Origin: Leuctra nigra | Taxonomy: Eukaryota; Arthropoda; Insecta; Plecoptera; Leuctridae | Direction: 5' to 3' | Length of the DNA stretch: 64,000 nt | Assembly: GCA_934045905.1 (NCBI GenBank) | Contig: OW203766.1 | Coordinates: 26,468,309-26,532,308, forward strand | In this document: positions 49,735 to 62,848 of the stretch, piece by piece | Numbering within the stretch: the first letter of the stretch is position 1 | Layout of the letters: the number at the start of each line of letters is the position of its first letter | Program-made: the position numbers and the translations under genes | Notes under the pieces: model-generated | Told to the model about the DNA's origin: nothing | Database searches by the model: none | The model's input: the letters and a program-made list of their open reading frames with translations, nothing else

Positions 49735-49740
49735 TTTATT
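49735..49740 (-). terminator. Polyadenylation signal for cathepsin L
   Basis: AATAAA on the minus strand about 180 bp past the stop codon of the cathepsin L gene. Confidence 0.5.
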
Positions 49741-49917
49741 ACGCAATGTTCTTATGTAATGTCAGTGATGTATTTCGTGTCGTAATTATAAATTATTGTC
49801 CTTTAGCTACGCATTATAGTGCTGTGCATTCTGTCGAAAAAAATAGGAAAAATATTCACAAATAAATGATGATTCTTATCACCCGCATTGAGAGTTATTT
49901 GGCACTTGTACGTCTAA

Positions 49918-53431
<3,514 letters not shown>

Positions 53432-53959
53432 GATTACCGATCCAATAGGAAAAATCTAGAACAATGAATAGAATTAATAACGAAGTTATATCTTCAGTCA
53501 GTTGAGCTTGCGTCAGCCTGCAGCCACTTCTCAGAAGCCAATGAACAATGAGAAAATGATCATTGATCAACAATGTTGATGACTGATAGTAGCAATACCT
53601 CGTGACAAACTACGGATAAACATTCATCATCACATGACTGTGCCTTCGGATGTTGTACCAATGTGGTTATGAGTAAACATAGGACAAAGAGATTATCTGC
53701 GACGTAATTGTCATAAACAGTTCCAGGCCACAAGGACAAGCAATCCAACAAAGGAAGGTTAAGATTGGTTGAATGAATTGTGCCAATCCTAATTTTTTTG
53801 GACACTCTTTCAGCTAACAACTTGAAAGAAAATATATTACAATTTAAAGAAATCCGGATGGAAAAGTTAGAAGTTACAAAGTGCAAAACTTACCAACTCT
53901 TTGCTTGAACTCGATGGATGTAAACACAGACTACTGAAATGACAGCTCAACAACTGCAG

Positions 53960-54250
53960 ATCTTATGCCAATTTACCAACCAATCAGGATTTAGATTTGA
54001 AATATGACGTCATTGAAATGCGGAGAGGGAAATGGCACATGCAAAATTTGTTCCCTGACGTCTACTCTGATTGGTTCAAAACATCGCTGTTGCTCTGGTA
54101 ACCAATCAAATTATGGAATGAAGTTCTTTGCTAGTAAGAAAGATTTAACACGAAAGTTATATCTTTGTCCAAAATTTTTCAGTATTGCTGTCTTCCCCCA
54201 CTTTCCCCCACTTCCCCCCTCCCTCCCCTTCCACACGAAATACTTTAAAC
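53960..54250. promoter_or_regulatory. Divergent promoter region cathepsin L / NDUFB4
   Basis: About 290 bp separates the probable cathepsin L untranslated exon from the NDUFB4 ATG. It contains a perfect CRE TGACGTCA (54005-54012), CCAAT boxes in both directions (near 53980, 54069 and 54102), an RFX X-box-like GTTGCTCTGGTAAC (54089-54102) abutting a CCAAT box, and a C/T-only tract upstream of the NDUFB4 start. The layout is that of a compact bidirectional promoter; this is inferred from motifs. Confidence 0.5.
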
Positions 54251-57200
54251 ATGGCGGATGGGCAATTTGATATTTCTCGTTCTGCCCAAAGAAATGTGGA
54301 AGAAAATGCAATAAGAAGGGCTGCACTTCGCCGTGAATATATTAAACAAATAACAGATCCTCACAGGCATGGTTCAGGGGAAGGTGGCACCCTCGTAAGT
54401 ATAACTATCGGCTAGACTAACCTAACCTAAGGTACCTAGGTAGTACCTACCTATTGTGTAGCAGCCTACCTAGGCTGTGTTGTGCTCTAGATTAGCTGAA
54501 AAATACCTACATGTAACATAGGTAGGTACCTACCTACCTTAGTAGCCTAGGTATAGTAGAGTAGGTAGGTACTACCCCTACTCTCAAACACTTATTGTGG
54601 AGTGGGATTGTAACATTACAATCCCTAAATAACTAGGTAGGAAAACGCTCAAAGGTTTATTGGTTTATGGTTTAATGTATAGTGATTAGTGTTTAAGATG
54701 TTATAACAGAGTCCAGTGCACAATTGCTTATTTCACGAGGTTATTTCACCACGTGATAAAATTAAATAATTGATCGAAAAATGATATGGAAACAAATATA
54801 TGAGCAAGACTAGGCACAAATATCAAATTAAAATGCTTCCAATGACATTAATTCAGACGACTTTTCATTTTCCCGTACGAATTTGACATTGACATTTACT
54901 CTGCTCTCTTCTGATTGGTTCGTCATAAGGTGAAATAGTGTTTTGCAATAAGAAATGGATTTTGTTGATTTCTTATTTCAGCTTAAACCTTAAACACTAA
55001 ACCTTATAACGCTTATGACAGTTGTGCATGGTAACGTTATAACAGCACCTTTCATTTCTCTTAAACACTAAACACTAAACCATAAACCTTAATTCAATTG
55101 TGCATCAGGCTTAACCCAAGGACCAAGAGTGACAGGCAAACACAGTAAGCCACGATGATTTTCTTTGCAATTTTACAATTTCCATTTAGGATACATTTAC
55201 CTAGTAGGTACTACCTACCTACCTACCTATCTATACACTCTGTTTCTGGAAGAACTGAATAACCAATCCATGTGTCTAGTCGACTTCGGAATGTTTCCAA
55301 ACATCTCTTTTGAAAACTCTTTATAAACTCTTAAAAGGGCAATAATTGTTAAATACTTGACCAAATGGGTTGAAAATGTGGAAAATATGAGATAATGTTG
55401 GTCTTGACCACCTTGCCAAATTTGAACTAAAATTGGAACAATTTGAATTTTGACCAAGCGGAAGATTTTTTAAAAATTTAACCAATTTTAAGATTTGGTC
55501 GAAACTTTGTAAAATTTGAGACAAATTTGGTTACAATGACTTAGCATAATTTCAAATTGATTTGACCATCAGTATATTTATAACTAGAGATCTCTAGAGA
55601 CTAGAGATGAGTGATATAATATTGACCAGCTTCTTTAGATCGCGAAAATATTTATAGTTACCTAACAACATTGCTCTGGCATTTCAATAGAAGAGTAAAT
55701 GGTGACAATGTTATGAAAGTCCCAGCACTTGTAGGTACAGACAACGCATTAAGTCGTGATAATTCTTCACCCTTACAGAATATCATGATACCACCACTCA
55801 TACAGCGAAGCTCGATAAGTTGCCTACAGCAAACCCCATAGTTATTTGTCAACAGAGGGATGACTGAATTACTGGGTTGTGTTCCTCAGGCCCAGATAGA
55901 TCACACAGATAAGGAAGTCAATGTTATGTCGATCGAACAAACATAACTTAACAACAACCACATTTCTTTTATCGGAACTAATAATTTACTTTCAGTTAAA
56001 ACAAATAAAGTTGGTTGGTGCATTAGGATTTCATTGGTATTGATAATATCAAGATTGTTATAATACATTTTGGAGTATTTAAACTATTTAATTTTAATAC
56101 ACAAAAATTATTTAATCATTATTTTTAATTATTTTATCTAAAAATTCATTTATATTAAAATGAAGTTAAGATCGTCGATTTGAATGTAATTTGTATTTAA
56201 TAAATCTTCCCAATAAAATAAATCGGTTAATTAAATGAAACCTGGTGTCAAGGCTGACAACATAATTTGATCTATAATATCAATCAGTATGTGAATCATT
56301 GATCAGAAAATATTTGATTGTTATTGTAAACACTTAAACAGCTCCTATAACCATCAAACCTTGGATACATTCATTTGTAAAAAGCGGAAAGTAACTGAGA
56401 CTCCACAAAAATTGCATTATGAAAAATAAAAAAATTTAAACATAAAACATAAATATTATACATAAAAATTTATGTAAAATTAGATACATATCAATATAAT
56501 ATCGAACTGATTGTATAATATTACCTAATAGCTGCTACTTTTTAAGTTGGTGCACAAATAGAATAACACTTTTTATTCACTTCGAACCAGCAAATACGTG
56601 AATTCATATTAATTTTGTTATAGGGAAGGGAAATTAAGATTTTATTGCTAAAACTGAATTTTTTGGTAATTCTTCAAATAAAACTACAACTGTGTAACCC
56701 CTCGTTAAACAGGTTTCATCACTATTATTTTTATCGCTGTGTCGTTCTGGAGCCCAAGTCTTGAAAAAAGCGTTTTGAAACCGTCTGGCGTTTTCATTGA
56801 TCAAAACATAAAAAAGTTGAAAGCTAAGGTATAGTCGTCAACTTTTTTACGTTTTGATCAATGAAAACGCCAGACGGTTTCAAAACGCTTTTTTCAAGAC
56901 TTGGGCTCCAGATGTTAAACGCATCATAGTATGATCTCATCAACTCTAAAACACTCTCTTCTTCTCTTCTTATTCCTCTAAAAAATCTATAAGAAAAAGC
57001 ATTATAAAAATACGCTAATCTTCCTAACGATTGATATCAAAATCCTGAGATCTGTCGAATAAACGAAAATCTTTAAACTTGAATTGTCGAATTAGCATTT
57101 GTTTAATGACGGTCTACTCAGATTACAGAAAAATTAAGTAGTTTGGGAAATCACATAGGAAATAACAGTATTGATATTTTTGTGATTGCATCGCATCGAG

Positions 57201-60200
57201 TAGATATTAGTGTGGTGGAGTTGTTGACAGACAAAAACCAGTTTTTCAAGTCATCCGTCTGTTGATAAAATAACTATGGGTTGCTGTAGGCAACTTATCG
57301 AGCTTCGCTGTACGAGTGGTGGTATCATGATATTCTGTAAGGGTGAAGAATTATCACGACTTAATGCGTTGTCTGTACACTGTTCCATTTTTAGTATTCA
57401 TCAATGGAAATTCTAATACTCATAACATAAAACGCGAAATTGATAATTCTTAAAACCACAAAACGCGAAATTTCCAATTCCAAAACCGAAATTTTGAAGT
57501 TTTTAAAACCATATAATCGGATCTTTATTTATATATAATCAATAATTTATGATTTATTTATAAATCTAAAAAAAACTCGGACATTTTGTCAAATTCATAA
57601 AAAAATGCTCGGACAAAATATACAGCTGATGAAGAGGACATGTCCAGGTAAAACTGGCTGAATGGCAACCCTAGATGCAAATCACAGATCATTGCATGAA
57701 TTAAACCAGTTCGAACAAAAACCAATCAAAATGTCAGTTCCTAGCAGAGATGTCAAATGTCAATATCATCCACTGACCACTAGCCAAGTAGTGTGACTTG
57801 GTTGTTTGGGAAAAGTATCCATAAATCATGATCTATCAAAATTGTTTGTAGGTAACTTATGAGAATTCTACCATTTGAATTGAAATAGGTATATCAATTT
57901 AATGATATTTAGTACTTTTTAATTGGTTCTCCTTGCAAATGCCAAATATTACATTCAATTAAAACCTGAATCACTCAAAATAGTAAATGAAGGTTCGAAG
58001 TTCAATGTCTCTAGATGCTACGCAGTTGGAAGGTTGAAGTAACAAACAACTATGTCAATACCAGTTGATAATCGACAGAATTTTGTATTTGTCAGACACT
58101 ATTGGTCAAAAGGTTATCAATTATCACGATCATCCTCAAAAATCCAACCCCATTTTATTTAGCTCATGGTGAAGTCTTGAGAAAGCTGCAAGTAATTGTG
58201 GGTCCATTTGTAAACTTGTATTGAGAGCTAAATTCATCCAAAACACTATCCTGTTCTGATATTTCTTCCAAAAAAAGGACAAATTTGTCCCAGTGTTAGG
58301 ATTTCATTGAGTGAGCAACTCCATCTCCTTTGACACAGCTCTTTTTGTCTTTCTGTCTCTGTTTATGCAGATGGCACCGTTTCTCCAATCAAGCTGTAAT
58401 ATTGTGCACATGTTTGTAGGACCACCTTTGTGGTGTGCAGGCAGACCGAAATTTCTTCGAAATCTGTTGATTGGTTGGTTCAATTAAAAAAAAATATATC
58501 TGCAGATTGTTTGATCCTATCATGTTGACATTTTCAAGGTCATTAAGACCAACATTTTATAAACTTATCAAGTTTCCGCCAAATCCTCTACTTATCTCTA
58601 CCGGGTCTACTAAATTTTCAAAAAATTACCTATGGTCGGTGACAGGCTAAGTTGAACCCGGGCTAGCATGGGACGGCCTATACCTGGCAATGCTAAACAG
58701 GGTTCAACTTAGCCTGTCACCGACCTTCGGTAATACCTTCTATCTTTTGATTGTTAGAATAAGCAAAATGATCTGATGAGTTAAAATTTTATGAAACCTA
58801 TGAAATAGCTGTCAAAAGAGATTTATCGAAAAGGTTCACAGAACATGGATCTGATTGTTATTCAATAATTCTAGATTGTAGGAAATTTGAATGGAAATCT
58901 GTTTTCCCAGCAAAAATTCACAACTCCCAGCCACTAGATTTAAAAAATAGGTAGTAGCTAACGAGTAATGGTTTATCCTATATCTATTCTCTCCCAAGGA
59001 ATATACCAAATCCTCATCTTATTTTATAACATAAAATTAAGAAAATGGTTTTCTCCTTCTCCAGTTTGACACAGGAGTGCAGAGGTTCATGTCGATGAAG
59101 ACGACTGGCTACGAGCAGTTCAAGCCCTCGACTAGAAGCGCCAAAGTGGGTTTCCTCGTCGTCGTCGCACCAATTGCACTCTACTGTTGGTGGCTCAAGA
59201 GTGCCAGGGTAAATCATCATTCATAAACTATCGATTGATGTGAAAACTGCTCCTTTCACCACATGCTGAAATGCTGAAAGAGTGAAATGCTCATCACTCT
59301 GTGAGTGTACTGCTAAGGTGTCACTCCCCTTATTTCTATTAGGTTACAGTTAATAACTAATAATTAATTTTGCTGTAGGTAATAAATTGATACGTTTTTA
59401 GTTGCCCGCATTTAAAAAGTTTATTCACTGAAAATAATTCCAAGTTTTTCTACAATTAAACATACTTTTGGTCATAAAATATCTCAAAAATAATTTGAAG
59501 TATGGTCCTAGCTAGGTAGGATTAGCTACTACATATTGATAGTTACTAGCAGTGGTTAATTTGTAAAATAATAAGTGGGCGGACGCTTGGCGATGTCAGG
59601 GAATCATATTTGCTTATGAAAACAATGTGGGGTTTGGGGGAGAACCCCCCAACATAATGCGAGTCCGGGGCGCATAGCCCCGGGAAATTTTTGAATTTCA
59701 GGACCAAATTTTAGGATTGCCTTTCTACGCGATTTGTACACAATTTTAAGAGAATGTTTACTTTTATGAAAGTGGGCAGACGGCGTCCACCCTGAAAAAA
59801 GAGTGGGGGCACGCGTCCGCCCCCAAATTAACCACTGGTTACTAGTTCGTGGACAGTTAACCAATGTCCAGTTGGCGCGAATTCCACAGCCAATGGGATT
59901 CACTACATAACTTCCACTTTGATCAGCATCAAAGTTGGTCCTACCTGGCCTAAGCTCACATGCTAATTGGCAATTGCTAGGGGTGTGCGAATATTCGAAT
60001 TAGGCGAAGTATTCGGCCGAAGTCGAAGTCGAAGTATTCGACCTCGAAGTCGAATATTGATTTATTACATGTCGAACACTTCGAAATGTCGAAGTATTCG
60101 TTCAAATTCGAATAGTGCGCGCGCGTCGGTAAAGAAGTTTCCATTTGACCAATCAGCGTACATCTCGCCCAAGGACAAGGTCGCGCGGCGCGCACAATAT

Positions 60201-61032
60201 ACACACCCCCCTCCAAGTTCCACGCCAAAACTCGTTTTGTGTCAACCAACAGCAGACAGCTGATTTCAATTTGTTGCATTCGCCGTGCCAAGCAAATTCA
60301 TGTGTTTTGTGTTGTGTTTTAAATTTTGCGAAATATTTCCGACAAGAAGTCGAACTATGGAATCTGCTTACGCAAATTTAGAGCAAGGAAAAGCGGCTTT
60401 GGAACTCTTTTTCCCTGGCAAGGGCGAAGTGCAACACGCGTCAAAGCATTTTGAAGACGCCTTATCTTCAACTTAGGTACAACACAAGCTTATTGAGCAG
60501 GAAATAATTTCCTTTTGTTAATAGCTGAGATTCCATACAATATTTCGATATTGTTTCAATTTTAGGTGTCTATAGGTATTTAATTTTTACTGTTCAATAC
60601 CACATTGTAAAAAGTATGTTTTTATTTATAGGCACAATACCATGCTATGCTACCTACCTATGTATGATACTGTTACATTAATTAAAAAATATAAATCTAA
60701 ATTTCTTGAATTCTTTTTTAAATTTGTTGGTAGGAAAAATAGCATTATTTACAAAAATATTCGACTTCGAGGAACTATTCGAGAAACTTCGATATTCGAA
60801 TTCGACTTCGACTTCGAGAAATTCATGGGCAACTATTCGACTTCGACTTCGACATCAAAATTCACTATTCGCACACCCCTAGCAATTGCTAAACAATTCC
60901 TAATCCTAGCTCTGCTTTCAGCAATAGAAATCTTATTAACAAATTGCTTTGTTCTTTCTACAGGATGCTCAGGAACAGAAGTACCGCACTGGACAGGTTT
61001 CATATGCAGACAGAAAATTCAAATTCTTATAA
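54251..61032 (+). CDS. NDUFB4: NDUFB4 (B15) subunit of mitochondrial complex I
   Basis: An accessory subunit of NADH:ubiquinone oxidoreductase in the distal membrane arm. Exons 54251-54394, 59065-59208 and 60964-61032 are all phase 0 and encode 118 residues; the human protein has 129. The start ACATGGCGG sits in a YY1-like context. The N-terminal part has the basic helix RRAALRREYIKQ, residues 76-92 form one membrane segment (VGFLVVVAPIALYCWWL), and the tail ends KYRTGQVSYADRKFKFL. Intron 1 (4.7 kb) and intron 2 (1.8 kb) are filled with repeats, including a 1.6-kb inverted-repeat element and two hAT-like elements. The 3' end overlaps or nearly overlaps the TRAPPC5 transcript. Confidence 0.94.
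54640..55120. repeat. Inverted-repeat element in NDUFB4 intron 1
   Basis: The left end has AAGGTTTAT, TTTATGGTTTAAT and AGTGTTTAAG; the right end has CTTAAACACTAAACAC, AACCATAAACCTTAA in reverse. The arms of about 45 bp are imperfect reverse complements. Inside are a second inverted pair (GTTATAAC, GTGCACAATTG against CAGTTGTGCAT, GTTATAAC) and TAAACACTAAAC tandem words. The limits are approximate. Confidence 0.6.
55150..55545. repeat. Interspersed repeat copy in NDUFB4 intron 1
   Basis: Related to the repeat at 44751-45180 and, through its core near 55370-55420 (GAGATAATGTTGGTCTT), to copies near 38390-38440 and, reversed, 58520-58560, 63290-63330 and 63800-63850. It could be a SINE or a non-autonomous element; I cannot place it in a known family. 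Confidence 0.55.
55735..57378. mobile_element. 1.6-kb element with about 130-bp inverted ends
   Basis: The arms 55735-55866 and 57250-57378 are reverse complements with few mismatches, starting GTACAGACAACGCATTAAG at the outside and ending near GGATGACT inside. The interior is very AT-rich and holds an independent hairpin at 56747-56911. On the reverse reading of the left arm and the forward reading of the right arm, the same open peptide appears (QLIELRC, SGGIMIFCKGEELSRLN). No direct duplication was recognised at the ends. Confidence 0.75.
56747..56911. repeat. Near-perfect 165-bp hairpin
   Basis: Arms of about 70 bp pair almost perfectly, from CTGGAGCCCAAGTCTTGA at the left edge to its reverse complement at the right, around a loop of about 20 bp. 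The outer word is shared with the MITE at 34118-34432, so this is probably a short foldback MITE nested inside the 1.6-kb inverted-repeat element. Transcripts across it would form long double-stranded RNA. Confidence 0.85.
58330..58575. repeat. Interspersed repeat copy, reverse orientation
   Basis: Contains CCAATCAAGCTG, a GGTGTGCAGGCAGACCGAAA stretch, TCTGTTGATTGG and AAGACCAACATTTTATAA. The same series occurs at 63050-63340 with about the same spacing. Confidence 0.55.
58626..58738. mobile_element. Short foldback MITE in NDUFB4 intron 1
   Basis: About 113 bp whose arms pair almost perfectly over GGTCGGTGACAGGCTAAGTT and the following GAACCC. Outermost bases TTACC and GGTAA are also inverted. 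It has a short loop and no coding capacity. Confidence 0.8.
59550..59837. mobile_element. hAT-like MITE in NDUFB4 intron 2
   Basis: 288 bp with perfect 14-bp inverted ends CAGTGGTTAATTTG and the perfect 8-bp duplication GTTACTAG (59542-59549 and 59838-59845). The core contains GGGG/CCCC hairpin-forming sequence and a GCATAGCCCCGGGAAA word shared with the element at 39435-40275. Confidence 0.95.
59978..60881. mobile_element. hAT-like element in NDUFB4 intron 2
   Basis: 904 bp with perfect 16-bp inverted ends TAGGGGTGTGCGAATA and the perfect duplication GCAATTGC (59970-59977 and 60882-60889). Both ends carry dense arrays of GAAGTC/GACTTC and TATTCGA words. The interior at 60115-60475 is GC-richer, with a short frame (MESAYANLEQGKAALELFF to a stop near 60476) that I cannot assign. 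The right end lies only 82 bp before NDUFB4 exon 3, between the element and the acceptor TTTCTACAG. Confidence 0.95.
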
Positions 61033-61132
61033 ATTAACAACTATTGATATTGATTTAATTTACATAGAGGAATGTTAGAATAATGTGTTGATAAATGATG
61101 TCGCTTAGATGTAAATATACGAGACAAATATA

Positions 61133-61138
61133 AATAAA
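61133..61138 (+). terminator. Polyadenylation signal for NDUFB4
   Basis: AATAAA 101 bp after the stop codon and only 47 bp before the TRAPPC5 stop codon on the other strand. Confidence 0.65.
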
Positions 61139-61184
61139 AGTATTCATTGCACATACTGAGTTGCTTGTAGATGATGGCACATTA

Positions 61185-62831
61185 TTAACGATCTTCAAGC
61201 TGCTTGTCTCTGGCGATGACAGAATCCTCAAACTTGACCATGTATGTCGTTCCCTTATGCCAGTGAGCCGAGACCTTGGCGGGCTGTGAAAAGTTTACAT
61301 AAATCAGGGAGAAACAGGATGCCATTACATAAATTAAATATCAATCGGATGATAGCTCTATCATTAGGGCTGGGATGTAAGTAGATTCTAGATATGTTTA
61401 TGTGAAGTTATTTTTATTTATATGCATGATATTTAATCTGGACATATGGTGAGTCAGTGTCAAAAGAAGCCAGCCAAATCCTTATGGTATGGGAAACCGA
61501 TATTTATGAACTATTGAATGTGGCTGTACAATCTCAGCAACTAGTAGAGTGTTGTTAAGCTCTGGGCAGCTATTCTAGGTATAGGTTACTTGAAATATCC
61601 GGATTCGGCCTGAATCTGATTCACGGTCACATGGATAACATTGCACCGAATTGGATTCTGGCCGAATCCAGATATTTAAAGTTATAGAATAGCTGTCCTG
61701 ACAATTCTTATCTGGTCTGAAAGTGTGGGTTGACAAATCGCCTTGAAAAAAAAGGCGTTGGGGAAAAAAGCAACGAGTACTTAGGTAACACTCCTCTTTC
61801 ACATCTTTTTGGTAGTCTCCTATATTTTTGTAAGTTTTTAGAGGGTGAACACAATTTACTAACTAGTAACTAGCCCCTAGCTACCTATCAGAAGAATTAG
61901 ATGTTGTTGCTTACAAATCCGCATCCATTGAGAACGGCTTCAATTATGCCGGCTGTGAATACTGCACAGTTCAAGCTTCCTTTATCCTTCGGAACGGATA
62001 TGAACTTGTTGACGAGAGGCTCTTTCTCGATGATGTAGTAAGTTCGTTCATCGTCGTTGGCGTGTTCCAGTTTATCTGCTTCTTTACCGAATAGAGACTG
62101 AAAAAAGGAAAACAGAAGACATTGTATTCGAACAAATAAGCGATACGTGATGGAGCCACTTCTGGCAGGAAACTTTTTAGATGCACTTTTTTATTTTGAG
62201 GTTCGTGTTTCTATAGGGCAGTGAAAAAGGAGAAACAAATGAAATTTAGATTACAAGTTTACTTTTTCAGCCATAACAAACAACTAAAGCAAATTTTATA
62301 TAATTTATTTACATAAATAAACCCTTTATAACCTCCATTATCCCTCTTATGGATAGTACCTACCAAAGAATCCACCAGAGGTCAGTCGTGTTCCTTATTT
62401 TATCCAATAGCCATTGTACAATGTCTATGACACTACCCAAGTGCACTATGAATATCAATTGTTGAAAAAGAAAATACAACAGTTGCTGCAAAACGTCTGA
62501 GATGTTTCATAGACTTTTAAATACCTATAAAATTTATTTTGATTGCAGATCGTCTGTTTTTGAATGTTCATTTGAAAATTAAAAATTATAAATGGTTGAT
62601 GTGAGCACTGGAGGGAAATTATAGCTTTGTAAAAATGCCAAATGTCTAGAGCTAGACAGTAGGTACAAATCTCTAGAGCTAGACAGTAGGTACAAATCTC
62701 GTACTTTCCATAGAGTCGATTTTACAAAGAGTAAAATGTTGAGTAATTTTGTTTCTCTTTTATAGTTTCTTTCTCGAACAAAGTACAGATCGATAACCTT
62801 TACTCCAACTTCTTGACCCATTTCTGCCAAC
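61185..62831 (-). CDS. TRAPPC5: TRAPPC5 (Trs31) TRAPP complex subunit, 3' part
   Basis: A core subunit of the TRAPP complexes that act as Rab1 exchange factors in ER-Golgi and related traffic. Minus-strand exons 62831-62705, 62097-61915 and 61283-61185 join in phase (first exon enters with one base completing a codon) and give about 135 residues to TAA at 61185-61187. Conserved segments are LAEMGQEVG, KRETKLLNILLFVKSTLWK, LFGKEADKLEHANDDERTYY, CAVFTAGIIEAVLNGCGFPA and SAHWHKGTTYMVKFEDSVIARD. The human protein has 188 residues, so about 50 N-terminal residues are encoded upstream. I saw no exon for them in 62832-64000, so they probably lie beyond the right edge. The donor after 62705 is GTACGAG, a weak match. 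Confidence 0.93.
61566..61700. mobile_element. Foldback MITE in a TRAPPC5 intron
   Basis: Inverted arms of about 45 bp include CAGCTATTCTA and ATCCGGATTCGGCC on the left against GGCCGAATCCAGAT and TAGAATAGCTG on the right. The left arm has a short internal duplication. No target-site duplication was resolved. Confidence 0.7.
62645..62698. repeat. Perfect 27-bp tandem duplication beside a TRAPPC5 splice donor
   Basis: Two adjacent copies of a 27-bp unit beginning TCTAGAGCTAGACAGTAGG. The second copy ends seven bases from the exon edge at 62705, just inside the intron on the minus strand. Confidence 0.9.
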
Positions 62832-62848
62832 CTTGAAAGAAAAAACAT

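Noticed and set aside
54111..54326. Minus-strand ORF over the NDUFB4 first exon
   Set aside because: Shadow of NDUFB4 and of the pyrimidine tract on the opposite strand.
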